A stretch of DNA of 64,000 nucleotides from Nocardia lijiangensis NBRC 108240 (GTDB lineage: Bacteria; Actinomycetota; Actinomycetes; Mycobacteriales; Mycobacteriaceae). The DNA is taken from the NCBI RefSeq assembly GCF_001613045.1, contig NZ_BDBP01000032.1:32197-96196 (forward strand), given 5' to 3'. The notes beneath the pieces were generated by a model. The model searched no databases. It worked only from the letters and a program-made list of their open reading frames with translations, and had not been told where the DNA came from. The position numbers and the translations under genes are program-made. How positions within the stretch are numbered: the stretch's first letter is position 1; each line of letters opens with the position of its first letter. Below are positions 41,163 to 49,812 of this stretch, in pieces.

Positions 41163-42109
41163 TCGTCGTTCCCGAAGGCTCGGCGGACGGCCGAAAATGC
41201 CACGGCGGCGGCTTTTTCGGCGTCCGGAAGATGATCGGCCATGCTCATGAAACCGTGGAACTGCCCCTCGTAGCGGACCGTTTCGGTGGGGACGCCCGCC
41301 GAGCGCAACCGGGCGCCGTAGGCCTCCCCCTCGTCGCGCAGTGGATCGAACTCCGCGGTGACGACGTGGGCGGCCGGCAGTCCGGACAGGTCGGCGGCTC
41401 GCGGCGGGGCGGCGTAGGGGTGGTCGCCGTCGCCGTCGGGGCCCAGATACTGCTCCCAGTACCAGCGCAGATGTGCGGCGGTGGTGAAGTACCCCTCGGC
41501 GTTGTCCCGGTACGAGGCGGTGTCGCGGGACGGGTCGAGCATCGGGTAGATCAGCAACTGATGCGCCAGCGCGGGCCCGCCGCGATCCCTGGCCATCAGC
41601 GTCGTCACGGCGGCCAGATTGCCGCCGGAACTGTCGCCCGCCACCGCGATTCGGGCGGGATCGCCGCCGAGTTCGTCCGCATGGTCGGCGACCCAGCGCA
41701 CCACCGCGTAGGCATCCTCGGCCGCCGCGGGGAACCGGTTCTCGGGCGCCTGACGGTAGTCGACCGAGACCACGATCGCGCCGATGCCGTTGGTCATCGT
41801 CCGGCAGAACTGATCGTGGCTGTCCAGGCTGCAGATGGTGAATCCGCCGCCGTGACAGAACACCACCACGGGCAGGCCGGGCCCGGCGTCGGCGGGCCAG
41901 TAGATCCGCACCGGCACCTCGGGCGCCCCGTCCGGTCCCGGCACCGTCCGCTCCTCGACACGGCCGACCGGGATGGGCTCGACCGCCGCCGCCGGCCGCG
42001 CCGCCAGCAGGCGACGGGCCTCGGCGGCGTCGAGGACCTCGGTGCCGAGCTTCGGGAAGGCGGCCGAGGCCAGCTCCACGATGACGCGGGCTTCGGGTTT
42101 CAACGGCAC
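41159..42109 (-). CDS. Hormone-sensitive-lipase family alpha/beta hydrolase (esterase)
   Basis: This 316-residue protein shows the HSL-family motif VVVFCHGGGFTICSL (HGGG oxyanion) near residue 85. The catalytic Ser is in IAVAGDSSGGNLAAVTTLMA (GDSSG) near 159, the Asp in VTAEFDPLRDEGEAYGARLR and the His in RYEGQFHGFMSMADHLPDAE. All catalytic parts are present. Such enzymes split short- to medium-chain esters, including steroid and other bulky esters. It is the third gene of a four-gene operon (10 bp after the SDR, overlapping the VOC gene) that faces the kstD operon, so a steroid ester or lactone is a plausible substrate. It is cytoplasmic. Confidence 0.9.
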   Translation of the reverse strand: MPLKPEARVIVELASAAFPKLGTEVLDAAEARRLLAARPAAAVEPIPVGRVEERTVPGPDGAPEVPVRIYWPADAGPGLPVVVFCHGGGFTICSLDSHDQFCRTMTNGIGAIVVSVDYRQAPENRFPAAAEDAYAVVRWVADHADELGGDPARIAVAGDSSGGNLAAVTTLMARDRGGPALAHQLLIYPMLDPSRDTASYRDNAEGYFTTAAHLRWYWEQYLGPDGDGDHPYAAPPRAADLSGLPAAHVVTAEFDPLRDEGEAYGARLRSAGVPTETVRYEGQFHGFMSMADHLPDAEKAAAVAFSAVRRAFGNDE

Positions 42110-42119
42110 GATCCGCTCC

Positions 42120-42896
42120 TTACTCCATACCCGGCAGCTGCGCGCCGGGCGGAATGAACTGCCCGGCGGACAGTCCGCCGTCGATCGCGAGCTCCGCGCC
42201 GCTGACGAAGGCCGAGGCGTCCGAGGCGAGGAAGGCGACCAGATCGGCGACCTCGCCGGGCAATCCGACGCGGCCGAGCGGAAGCGCAGGGAAACTCCCT
42301 GGGCCCGTGCTCAATCCGAGGTGACCGATCATCGGCGTGTGGATCGGGCCGGGATGCACCGAGTTCACCCGGATGCCCGCGGGGCCGAGCTCGAGCGCCG
42401 CGGTCTTGGTCAGGCCGCGCAGTCCCCATTTGGACGCGCCGTAGGCGGCATGCCCCATCAGGCCCTGGAGACCGGCCTGCGAGGAGATGTTCACGATGGA
42501 CCCGCCGCCCGCGGCCGCCAGCGGACCCGCAACGGCCTTGATGCCGAGGAAGGAGCCGACCAGGTTGACCCGCAGAATCCGTTCCAGCTCTTCGGCACTC
42601 GTGTCGGTCAGCGCCTTGGTGGTGTAGATCGCGGCATTGTTCACGAGCACGTCGAGGCGGCCGAACTCGCGTTCGGCGGTCTGCACCGCCGCGGCCCACT
42701 CGGCTTCGCTGCTCACGTCGTGCTTCACGAAACGTGCCGCGTCGCCGAGGGATTCGGCCACCGTCGCGCCTTCGTCGGCCAGCACGTCGGTGATCACTAC
42801 GCGCGCGCCGAGTTCGACGAACAGCCGCGCCTCGGCCTCACCCTGCCCGCGAGCGGCACCGGTGATGATCGCGACTTTCCCATCGAGAGAGGTCAT
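42120..42896 (-). CDS. SDR oxidoreductase, 3-alpha/20-beta-hydroxysteroid dehydrogenase-like
   Basis: This 258-residue classical SDR has TGAARGQGEAEARLF (glycine motif), DVLADEGATVAE with Asp after the second strand (favours NAD), NNAAIYTTKAL, Ser in SIVNISSQAGLQG and YxxxK in AAYGASKWGLRG. The WGLRGLTKTAALELGPAGIR and GPIHTPMI tail is like actinobacterial 3-alpha/20-beta-hydroxysteroid dehydrogenases. It lies one base after the LLM gene and 10 bp before the esterase in one operon. It probably oxidises a steroid hydroxyl. Regio- and stereospecificity cannot be read from sequence. Confidence 0.88.
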   Translation of the reverse strand: MTSLDGKVAIITGAARGQGEAEARLFVELGARVVITDVLADEGATVAESLGDAARFVKHDVSSEAEWAAAVQTAEREFGRLDVLVNNAAIYTTKALTDTSAEELERILRVNLVGSFLGIKAVAGPLAAAGGGSIVNISSQAGLQGLMGHAAYGASKWGLRGLTKTAALELGPAGIRVNSVHPGPIHTPMIGHLGLSTGPGSFPALPLGRVGLPGEVADLVAFLASDASAFVSGAELAIDGGLSAGQFIPPGAQLPGME

Positions 42897-42897
42897 C

Positions 42898-44031
42898 TCA
42901 CGCCTCGTTCTTCCGGAAGTGCGGAATCACGGTCTCGCCCCAGTGCCGGATGGTCTCCAGGCAGGCTTCCTGCGGCACGGTGCCCATCTGGATCAGGCAC
43001 AGGATCTCGTCGGCGCCCGCCGCCTTCAGCCGTTCGACGTAGGCGATGGCGTCCTCCGGCGAGCCGTAGGCGTGCTCGGCGTTGAACACCGAGGTGGCCC
43101 CGGTCTTCACCGGGATCTTGGCCTCGTGCAGGTAGGCCACGTGGTCGTCGGCGGCCTGCTTGATGGCGGCCATCTCGTCGGCGTTGGGGTCGACGGCCTC
43201 GTCCGGCACCGGGCCCGCGCCGTACCAGTGCTTGATCGACTGCGCGAAGAACCGCTGGCCGCGCGCGCCGATCTGCTGCGCCTTGTCGCGATCCTCCAGC
43301 ACGATCGTCGGGCACAGCGCCGCGAAGTGATCGTTGACGACGGTGGAGACGAACTTCTCGCCGGTGCGTTCGGCGATGGCCTGGTCGTAGGTACGGCGCA
43401 GCTCGGCGATTTCCTCCACGCCCGCGAAACCGAGGACCAGCGCGCCGATGCCGTAGTCGGCGGCCAGCTTCAGGGTGTCCTTCTTGGTGCACGCCATGAA
43501 CAGCGGCGGGTGCGGCAGCTGAATCGGGCGCGGCAGCATCGGGTGCGGGTCGATATCGAGCAGCTCACCGTGCCACTCGAATTCGCCCTCGGGGTCCTGC
43601 CACGCCTTGCCGATGATGCGCAGCGACTCCTCGACCTCCTGGTAGGTGCGGTCGGGATCGACGCCGCACATGGAGGTCTCCTGCGGGGTGGCGCCGCGGC
43701 CCGCACCCAGGTTCACCCGGCCGTTGGAGAGCACGTCCAGCATGGCGGCGCGCTCGGCGACGCGCACCGGGTGGTTGAAGTTGAACGGCATGCAGACCAC
43801 GCCGTGGCCGATCCGGATACGCTCGGTGCGCGCGGCCACCCAGGTGAGGAAGATCTCCGGGGCGCTCATGTGCGCGTACCACTTCAACCCGTGATGCTCC
43901 ACGGCCCAGACGGTGTCGAAGCCCATCTCCTCGGCCAGCACGGCCTGCTCCACGCAGTCGCGCAGCACCTGCCGTTCGTGCTCGGCCGACGGGTCGGTCA
44001 TCTGCGCCTCGAAGATCATCGAGAACTTCAT
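42898..44031 (-). CDS. LLM-class flavin-dependent oxidoreductase
   Basis: This 377-residue luciferase-like protein starts MKFSMIFEAQMTDPSAEHER. The family blocks are FDTVWAVEHHGLKWYAHMSA, TERIRIGHGVVCMPFNFNHP, RVNLGAGRGATPQETSMCGV and VSTVVNDHFAALC. The ATG at 44031 has GGAGG six bases upstream; a longer upstream frame crosses the promoter region and is rejected. The flavin (FMN or F420) and substrate are unknown. It is the first gene of the minus-strand operon, facing the kstD operon across a 151-bp gap that holds the shared TAGAAATATTTC motif. It is a second LLM enzyme besides the one in the ksh operon, and only distantly similar to it. Confidence 0.87.
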   Translation of the reverse strand: MKFSMIFEAQMTDPSAEHERQVLRDCVEQAVLAEEMGFDTVWAVEHHGLKWYAHMSAPEIFLTWVAARTERIRIGHGVVCMPFNFNHPVRVAERAAMLDVLSNGRVNLGAGRGATPQETSMCGVDPDRTYQEVEESLRIIGKAWQDPEGEFEWHGELLDIDPHPMLPRPIQLPHPPLFMACTKKDTLKLAADYGIGALVLGFAGVEEIAELRRTYDQAIAERTGEKFVSTVVNDHFAALCPTIVLEDRDKAQQIGARGQRFFAQSIKHWYGAGPVPDEAVDPNADEMAAIKQAADDHVAYLHEAKIPVKTGATSVFNAEHAYGSPEDAIAYVERLKAAGADEILCLIQMGTVPQEACLETIRHWGETVIPHFRKNEA

Positions 44032-44055
44032 GCATTGCCTCCACTTCTCAATATG

Positions 44056-44074
44056 CCTAGTAGAAATATTTCCG
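44056..44074 (+). promoter_or_regulatory. Putative IclR operator, copy C
   Basis: CCTAGTAGAAATATTTCCG contains the perfect palindrome GAAATATTTC and is the best copy of the motif also found at 8041-8059 and 8220-8235 around the iclR/ksh operon. It lies 25 bases before the LLM start on one side and 109 bases before the SDR-kstD operon on the other. Confidence 0.5.
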
Positions 44075-44182
44075 ATGCTGCCGTTGAGGTCAGGTGCATG
44101 TCTCGCTGGCTGAGACTGCGCACCCCCGCGCCGATGCCGGAGACCTAGCTTCGAAGCGAGGCAGCAGAAAGGAAGGACCGCA

Positions 44183-44932
44183 GTGGGTCGACTCGAAGGC
44201 AAGGTCGCGCTGATCACCGGTGGCGCGCGCGGAATGGGCGCCGAACACGTGCGCCGCTTCGTCGCCGAAGGCGCGCGGGTGGTGTTCGGCGATGTGCTCG
44301 ACGAGCAGGGCGAGCAGCTCGCGGCCGAGCTCGGCGCGGCCGCACGCTACGTGCACCACGACGTGACCAGCGAAGCCGGCTGGACCGCGGCGGTGACCGC
44401 CGCGACCGAGACGTTCGGCAAGCTCGACGTGCTGGTGAACAACGCGGGCATCCTGCGCTTCCAGAGCATCGCGGACATGAGCCTCGCCGATTTCAGCACC
44501 ATCATGAACGTCAACGTGACGGGCACCTGGCTGGGCATCAAGACCGCGGCCCCCGTGCTCACCGCCGCGGGCGGCGGCTCCATCGTCAACATCTCCTCGG
44601 TCGAGGGATTCATCGGCGCCGCGGGGCTCTCCGCCTACAGCGCGAGCAAATTCGCGCTGCGCGGGATCACCAAGTCGGCCTCCCGCGAGCTGGGCAAGGC
44701 GGGCATCCGGGTGAACTCCGTGCACCCCGGCGGCATCGCCACACCGATGACCGCCAACGCGTCCTCCGGCGTGGACGGCGACAAGTTCTTCGCCGGACTG
44801 CCGATCCCGCGCTGGGGCAGGCCGGAGGAGGTCACCGAGGCGGTGGTCTTCCTGGCCTCCGACGCCGCGGGCTACTGCACCGGCACCGAGGTCGTCGTCG
44901 ACGGCGGCATGCTCACCGGCGCGGGCTACTGA
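44183..44932 (+). CDS. SDR oxidoreductase, hydroxysteroid dehydrogenase-like
   Basis: This 249-residue classical SDR reads MGRLEGKVALITGGARGMGA at the start, with DVLDEQGEQLAAELG (NAD-type Asp after strand 2), NNAGILRFQSIAD, Ser in SIVNISSVEGFIG and YSASKFALRGITKSASRELG (YxxxK). GIRVNSVHPGGIATPMT and CTGTEVVVDGGM close it. It closely resembles the SDRs at 42120 and 46651, so the region has three related enzymes. The start is GTG behind AAAGGAAGGA. It is the first gene of the kstD operon, 17 bp before kstD. A hydroxyl of the steroid nucleus is the likely substrate; position unknown. Confidence 0.88.
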   Translation: MGRLEGKVALITGGARGMGAEHVRRFVAEGARVVFGDVLDEQGEQLAAELGAAARYVHHDVTSEAGWTAAVTAATETFGKLDVLVNNAGILRFQSIADMSLADFSTIMNVNVTGTWLGIKTAAPVLTAAGGGSIVNISSVEGFIGAAGLSAYSASKFALRGITKSASRELGKAGIRVNSVHPGGIATPMTANASSGVDGDKFFAGLPIPRWGRPEEVTEAVVFLASDAAGYCTGTEVVVDGGMLTGAGY

Positions 44933-44949
44933 ACCAGAAAGGCAGACCG

Positions 44950-46638
44950 ATGTCTCAGCAGAAGACCACCGAGGCCGCCTACGACGTGGTGGTCGTCGGT
45001 TCCGGCGCGGCGGGAATGACCGCCGCGCTGACCGCCGCCTACCGCGGCCTGTCGGTGGTGCTGATCGAGAAGAGCCGCACGTTCGGCGGATCCACCGCGC
45101 GCTCCGGCGGCGGGGTGTGGATCCCGAACAACCCCGTGCTGGTGCGCGAGGGCGTGCCGGACAGTCCCGATCTGGCCCGCGTCTACCTGAAATCCGTGGT
45201 GGGCGACCGGGTTCCGCAGGCCAAGCAGGACGCGTTCCTGGACAACGGCCCGCGCATGATGACGTACCTGAGCAGCCGCACCCCGCACCTGGAATTCGTC
45301 TACGACCGCGGCTACTCCGACTACCACCCGGAACTTCCCGGCGGCCTGGCCCAGGGGCGCAGCATCGAGCCCGCCATCGTCGACGGCCGCCTGCTCGGTG
45401 ACGATCTGGCGCTGATCAACCAGCCGACGATGTCCGGCCCGAAGGGAATCGCCTTCACCGTCAGCGACTTCCACGATCTCAACATGATCGCGCGCACCTG
45501 GAAGGGCAAGCGCACGGCCATGAAGGTCGGCGCGAAGGCGGTCATGAACAAGCTGCGCGGCCGCCTGCCGCTCAGCCTCGGCAAGGCGCTCGTCGCCCGG
45601 CTGTGGCTGGCACTGCGCGACGCGGGGGTGCCGGTGTGGCTGAACACGCCGCTCACCGAGCTGATCATCGAAGACGGCACGGTGGTGGGCGTGCGCGCCG
45701 AGCGCGACGGCGAGCCGATCGTGCTGCGGGCGTGGCGCGGCGTTGTGCTCGCGGCGGGCGGCTTCGAGCACAACCTGGAGATGCGCGAGCGCTTCTTCAC
45801 CGGGCCGGTGAGTACGGAGTGGACCGTCGGCGCCACCGAGAACGTCGGCGACGGCATCCTGGCGGGCGAAAGCGTCGGCGCCGCACTCGATCTCATGGAC
45901 GACGCGTGGTGGGGTCCGTCGGTGCGCAACCCCGACGGTCCGCCGTTCTTCTGCCTGGCCGAACGCTCGCAGCCCGGCGCCATCATGGTCAACGACGCCG
46001 GTGAGCGGTTCACCAACGAATCGGCCAGCTACGTCGACGTGGTGCACACCATGTACGAGCGCCACGCGTCCGGAATCGGCCACGTGCCCGCGCATTTCAT
46101 CATGGACCAGCGCTTCCGAGACCGGTACCTGTTCCTCGGCACCTTCCCGAAGCAACCCATCCCGCAGAAGTACTTCGACGCGGGCATCATCAAGAAGGCC
46201 GACACCCTCCAAGAACTCGCGGACAAGATCGGCGTTCCCGCCGACGCGCTCACCTCGACGGTCCAGCGGTTCAACGGCTTCGCGTCGGCCGGTCGCGACG
46301 AGGACTTCCGCCGCGGCGAATCCGCCTACGACCGCTACTACGGCGATCCGACCGTGACGCCCAACCCGTGCCTCGCGGCGATCGAGAAGCCGCCCTTCTA
46401 TGCGGTGGAGATGGTGCCAGGCGACCTGGGCACCAAGGGCGGTCTGCTCACCGACGAGCACTCCCGGGTGCTGTGCGCCGACGGCGCGCCGATCGCGGGA
46501 CTGTATGCGGCGGGCAATAATTCGGCCGCCGTGATGGGCAACAGCTACGCGGGCGCGGGCGCGACCATCGGCCCGGCCATGGTGTTCGGCTACATCGCCG
46601 CCAACCACCTCGCAGATCTCGGCTCGGCCGAGGCGTGA
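44950..46638 (+). CDS. kstD: 3-ketosteroid delta-1-dehydrogenase
   Basis: This 562-residue FAD enzyme of the fumarate reductase/succinate dehydrogenase-like superfamily has dinucleotide motif VVVGSGAAGMTAALTA (residues about 13-28), then FGGSTARSGGGVWIPNN. Later come SASYVDVVHTMYERH (Tyr361), PPFYAVEMVPGDLGTKGGLL (Tyr484) and a final YAAGNNSAAVMGNSYAGAGA. These match KstD (3-oxosteroid 1-dehydrogenase), which introduces the C1-C2 double bond in ring A. With KshAB it opens the steroid nucleus. The length is normal. AGAAAGG lies before the ATG. It sits in an SDR-kstD-SDR-SDR operon. The assignment to one KstD isoform (1, 2 or 3) is not attempted. Confidence 0.9.
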   Translation: MSQQKTTEAAYDVVVVGSGAAGMTAALTAAYRGLSVVLIEKSRTFGGSTARSGGGVWIPNNPVLVREGVPDSPDLARVYLKSVVGDRVPQAKQDAFLDNGPRMMTYLSSRTPHLEFVYDRGYSDYHPELPGGLAQGRSIEPAIVDGRLLGDDLALINQPTMSGPKGIAFTVSDFHDLNMIARTWKGKRTAMKVGAKAVMNKLRGRLPLSLGKALVARLWLALRDAGVPVWLNTPLTELIIEDGTVVGVRAERDGEPIVLRAWRGVVLAAGGFEHNLEMRERFFTGPVSTEWTVGATENVGDGILAGESVGAALDLMDDAWWGPSVRNPDGPPFFCLAERSQPGAIMVNDAGERFTNESASYVDVVHTMYERHASGIGHVPAHFIMDQRFRDRYLFLGTFPKQPIPQKYFDAGIIKKADTLQELADKIGVPADALTSTVQRFNGFASAGRDEDFRRGESAYDRYYGDPTVTPNPCLAAIEKPPFYAVEMVPGDLGTKGGLLTDEHSRVLCADGAPIAGLYAAGNNSAAVMGNSYAGAGATIGPAMVFGYIAANHLADLGSAEA

Positions 46639-46650
46639 AAGGACAGGAAC

Positions 46651-47382
46651 ATGGACAGGGTCAGCGGTAAGACCGTCATCGTGACCGGTGGGGCGCGGGG
46701 TATGGGCGCGGCGTTCGCGCGCAAGCTCGCGAGTCAGGGCGCGTCGGTGGTGATCACCGATGTGCTCACCGAGGAAGGCAAGGGGGTCGCCGCCGAAATC
46801 GGCGAGCGGGCGGTGTTCCTTCCGCACGACGTGACCGACGAAAGCGCTTGGGAATCCGTGGTTTCCGAAGCCGAGCGCGCGTTCGGTCCGGTCTCCGGGC
46901 TGGTGAACAACGCGGGCATCGTGCACGTCGACCCGATCGAGCGGCTCGCCGAAGCGGATTACCGCAAGGTGATCGACGTCAACCAGGTGGGCGTGTTCCT
47001 CGGCATGAAAGCCGTTGTGTCCTCGATGCGCCGGGCGGGTGGCGGTTCCATCGTGAACATCTCCTCCATCGGCGGCATCATCGGCCTCCCCAACATCCTC
47101 GGCTACGTCGCGTCCAAATGGGCGGTACGCGGCATGAGCAAGGCCGCGGCGCAGGAGTTCGGCGCGGACGGAATCCGGGTCAACTCCGTGCATCCCGGCG
47201 TCGTCGCGACCGAGATGACCGCCACGTCGGAGCGTTCGAACTCGATGGTGCACGACCAGCCACTGCCGCGCGCCGCCACCCCCGAGGAACTCGCCAACGT
47301 GGTGCTGTTCCTGATCTCCGACGAGTCGGCGTTCTGCACCGGCGCGGAATTCGTCGCCGACGGCGGCTACACGACCAAATGA
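46651..47382 (+). CDS. SDR oxidoreductase, hydroxysteroid dehydrogenase-like
   Basis: This 243-residue classical SDR has TGGARGMGAAFARKL, DVLTEEGKGVAAEIG, NNAGIVHVDPIERL, Ser in SIVNISSIGGIIG and YVASKWAVRGMSKAAAQEFG (YxxxK). The sequence GIRVNSVHPGVVATEMT and CTGAEFVADGGYTT completes it. It is a paralogue of the first gene of this operon and of the SDR at 42120. It starts 12 bp after kstD. Tandem hydroxysteroid dehydrogenase-like genes around kstD suggest handling of several hydroxyl groups, as with bile acids or plant steroids, but this is inference. It is cytoplasmic and probably tetrameric. Confidence 0.88.
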   Translation: MDRVSGKTVIVTGGARGMGAAFARKLASQGASVVITDVLTEEGKGVAAEIGERAVFLPHDVTDESAWESVVSEAERAFGPVSGLVNNAGIVHVDPIERLAEADYRKVIDVNQVGVFLGMKAVVSSMRRAGGGSIVNISSIGGIIGLPNILGYVASKWAVRGMSKAAAQEFGADGIRVNSVHPGVVATEMTATSERSNSMVHDQPLPRAATPEELANVVLFLISDESAFCTGAEFVADGGYTTK

Positions 47383-47398
47383 CACGAGGACAACTGCT

Positions 47399-48217
47399 GT
47401 GAAGAACTTCCAGGACAAGGTCGCCGTCATCACCGGCGCCGGGGCGGGGATCGGGCGGGCGCTCGCGCTCGAATTGGCGTGCAGCGGTGCGCGTCTCGCG
47501 CTATCCGGACGCGATCTGAACAATGTCAGCGAGACCGCCGCGCTGTGCGAGCAGGCGGGGGCGAAGGCGCGCGCCTACAAGCTCGACGTCACCGACCGCG
47601 CCGCGTTCTACGCGCACGCCGAGGAGGTACAGGCCGAGTTCGGTCCGGCCAACCTGGTGGTCAACAACGCGGGCGTCTCGCTCACGGCCACCGTCGAGGA
47701 ACTCACCTGGGAGGACTTCGAGTGGATCGTGAACATCAACTTCTGGGGCGTCATGCACGGCACCAAGGCGTTCCTGCCGCAGGTGATCGCCTCCGGTGAC
47801 GGGCATATCGCCAATGTCTCCAGCATGTTCGGCCTGGCCGCCTGTCCTAGCCAAGGCGCTTACAACGCAACGAAATTCGGTATCCGCGGCTTCACCGACG
47901 CGCTGCGCCAGGAGATGAAGATCGCCGGGCATCCGGTCGGTGTGAGCAGTGTGCACCCGGGCATGGTGAAGACCGAGATCGCCTGGAAGGCCCGCGCGGG
48001 CGGCGACCGCGACCGCGACGCCCTCGCCGCCAACTTCGATCGGCTCGCCAAGACCACGCCCGAGGCCGCCGCGAAGATCATCCTGCGCGGCATCCAGAAG
48101 GACAAGGCCAAGATCCTCGTCGGCGCCGACGCCCGCGTCATCGATCTGCTTCCCCGGCTTTTCGGTTCGGGTTACCAGCGCATCATCACGGCACAGATGA
48201 AGAACGAGGTCAACTGA
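47399..48217 (+). CDS. SDR oxidoreductase
   Basis: This 272-residue SDR has TGAGAGIGRALALEL, SGRDLNNVSETAAL (Arg after strand 2, so NADP(H) is likely), NNAGVSLTATVEEL, FWGVMHGTKAFLPQV, Ser in HIANVSSMFGLAACPS and YNATKFGIRGFTDALRQEM (YxxxK). The C-terminal part (ILRGIQKDKAKILVGADARV, then a LLPRLFGSGYQ amphipathic end) is like the group containing mycobacterial membrane-associated SDRs, so it acts on a lipophilic substrate. It starts with GTG 16 bp after the preceding SDR and closes the kstD operon. Cofactor preference differs from the two other SDRs here. Confidence 0.86.
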   Translation: MKNFQDKVAVITGAGAGIGRALALELACSGARLALSGRDLNNVSETAALCEQAGAKARAYKLDVTDRAAFYAHAEEVQAEFGPANLVVNNAGVSLTATVEELTWEDFEWIVNINFWGVMHGTKAFLPQVIASGDGHIANVSSMFGLAACPSQGAYNATKFGIRGFTDALRQEMKIAGHPVGVSSVHPGMVKTEIAWKARAGGDRDRDALAANFDRLAKTTPEAAAKIILRGIQKDKAKILVGADARVIDLLPRLFGSGYQRIITAQMKNEVN

Positions 48218-48262
48218 GCAAACAGGGCGTTACTGCCCGGCAACCGGTGGCAAGCTGGAAGT

Positions 48263-48679
48263 GTGCGTGCCCGGGATGTCCGAATCGGGGAACTCTATGT
48301 AGTCGAGGTGCCCCACCGCTTGCCTGCGCGCGCCGCCAGGGTGCGCGCCGGGGAGTGGGAACTGTGGCGGCTGCGCGGTTGTCGCTTCCGCGCGGTCGTC
48401 ACCGCACTCGACACCACCGTGCAGCCCGCCACCGTCGAAGCGCTTCGGGTGACCCGCCACAGCGTCACCCGGGTCGACCTGTCCTCCGACCAGTGCGCCG
48501 CCCTCGGCCTCCCCGACGGCCGATATCACTTGCTGGGCATGATCTTCGACGACGACGGCCACCCCATCGAACTCCCCGACCTGGAACCGATCCGCGCCTC
48601 CGTCCGCTGGCTCTACCCCGTCGCCGAACAACGCCCGCCCGGCACGCACCGCGACATCGACTTCCACCCCGCCCTGTGA
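48263..48679 (+). CDS. Hypothetical protein
   Basis: This 138-residue protein opens MRARDVRIGELYVVEVPHRL and continues as a beta-rich domain: GEWELWRLRGCRFRAVVTAL, TVEALRVTRHSVTRVDLSSD, then YHLLGMIFDDDGHPIELPDL and EPIRASVRWLYPVAEQRPPG. The beginning (an xGxLYxV strand) and ending suggest a small beta-barrel such as an SH3-like fold, but no named family is recognised. The start is GTG with GGAAG upstream. It is 45 bp after the kstD operon in the same direction and may be read through. It is cytoplasmic, with unknown role. Confidence 0.6.
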   Translation: MRARDVRIGELYVVEVPHRLPARAARVRAGEWELWRLRGCRFRAVVTALDTTVQPATVEALRVTRHSVTRVDLSSDQCAALGLPDGRYHLLGMIFDDDGHPIELPDLEPIRASVRWLYPVAEQRPPGTHRDIDFHPAL

Positions 48680-48737
48680 ACCACCGCCTGATAACGTCGG
48701 CAACGTGGGCGCCGCCTATGGCGTCGGGGGGGTGAAA

Positions 48738-49712
48738 GTGGATACCGCGCAACGTTATCGACGGTTCGCACAGTTCGAGACGCACGGCCACTCGCCGTGC
48801 TACACGGACTGGTCGCGGCGGATCGCCGACGACACGGAAGTGCTCGCACTCGTCGAGGCGCTGCCCGCCGCCAAGCGCCAGCCCAATCTCGTTCTGGCCT
48901 CGGCACGGCATGTCGGCGCACGTCAGGGACCGTTCGAGGAGTTCAAGGACTTCCTGATCGCCAATTGGCCGCTCGTGCGTGACGTCGCCATGACGCACGT
49001 CACCCAGACGAACGAACCGGCACGCGCGGCGGTGCTGCTCCCGTTGTTCGCCGAGATCGCCGACCCGGAACCGCTGTATCTCATCGAGATCGGCGCGTCG
49101 GCGGGATTGTGCCTCTATCCGGACAAGTACAGCTACCGGTACGACGACCGCCTCTGGCTGGACCCATGGTCGGGGCCTTCGCCGGTCAGGTTGTCGTGCT
49201 CGACCACCGGCGATCCGCCGGTGCCCGAGCGACTCCCGTCGGTGATCGGCCGGGTGGGGGTCGACCTTAACCCGCTGGACGTCACCGATGCCGAGCACAT
49301 GCGCTGGCTCGAGTGCCTGATCTGGCCGGAACAGCAGGAGCGGCTCGAGCGCCTGCACCGTGCGGCGGCGATCGCCCGCGCGGACCCACCCGAGATCGTC
49401 GGCGGCGATCTCAACGACACCATCGAAGAGCTGGTGCGCGCCGCTCCCGACTATGCGCAAGTCGTCGTGTTCGGCAGCGCCGTCCTGGCCTATCTGGACG
49501 CCGGCGAGCGCGCTCGGTTCGTCGAAACCATCCGCGGCCTGAGGTGCGTCTGGATCGCCAACGAGGGCTGCGGCGTGGTTCCCGTCGGCCGGGGTCTACT
49601 GCCGAAACCCTGCTCGGAGACACGGGATCGATTCGTTCTCACCGAAGACGGTGTGCCGGTGGCCTATTCGGGGCCGCACGGGCAGAGGCTCGAGTGGTTC
49701 CGGCCGGGCTGA
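48738..49712 (+). CDS. DUF2332-family protein
   Basis: This protein of about 324 residues matches DUF2332. The start VDTAQRYRRFAQFETHGHSP fits the family start, and the GTG at 48738 has GGGGG five bases upstream, so it is preferred to GTG 48705. Conserved blocks are EALPAAKRQPNLVLASARHV, NEPARAAVLLPLFAEIADPE, LYLIEIGASAGLCLYPDKYS and VVGDLNDTIEEL-like GGDLNDTIEELVRAAPDYAQ. It ends WIANEGCGVVPVG and the GPHGQRLEWF motif. The EIGASAGL strand looks like a SAM-binding or similar nucleotide loop, but the function is unknown. It is cytoplasmic and stands alone in front of a TetR gene. Confidence 0.83.
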   Translation: MDTAQRYRRFAQFETHGHSPCYTDWSRRIADDTEVLALVEALPAAKRQPNLVLASARHVGARQGPFEEFKDFLIANWPLVRDVAMTHVTQTNEPARAAVLLPLFAEIADPEPLYLIEIGASAGLCLYPDKYSYRYDDRLWLDPWSGPSPVRLSCSTTGDPPVPERLPSVIGRVGVDLNPLDVTDAEHMRWLECLIWPEQQERLERLHRAAAIARADPPEIVGGDLNDTIEELVRAAPDYAQVVVFGSAVLAYLDAGERARFVETIRGLRCVWIANEGCGVVPVGRGLLPKPCSETRDRFVLTEDGVPVAYSGPHGQRLEWFRPG

Positions 49713-49812
49713 CTCCTGATAGGCCCGAGACGGCAGAGACACCGGTCCGTGCGGATCGGGATCTCCTGCCGGGTCCGTCGCACCGGCTCGTCACGCCAGC
49801 GGCGCGCCTGAT

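Noticed and set aside
44926..47523. An 865-codon antisense frame over the SDR-kstD operon
   Set aside because: Shadow sequence; the plus strand has ribosome sites and intact SDR and KstD motifs.
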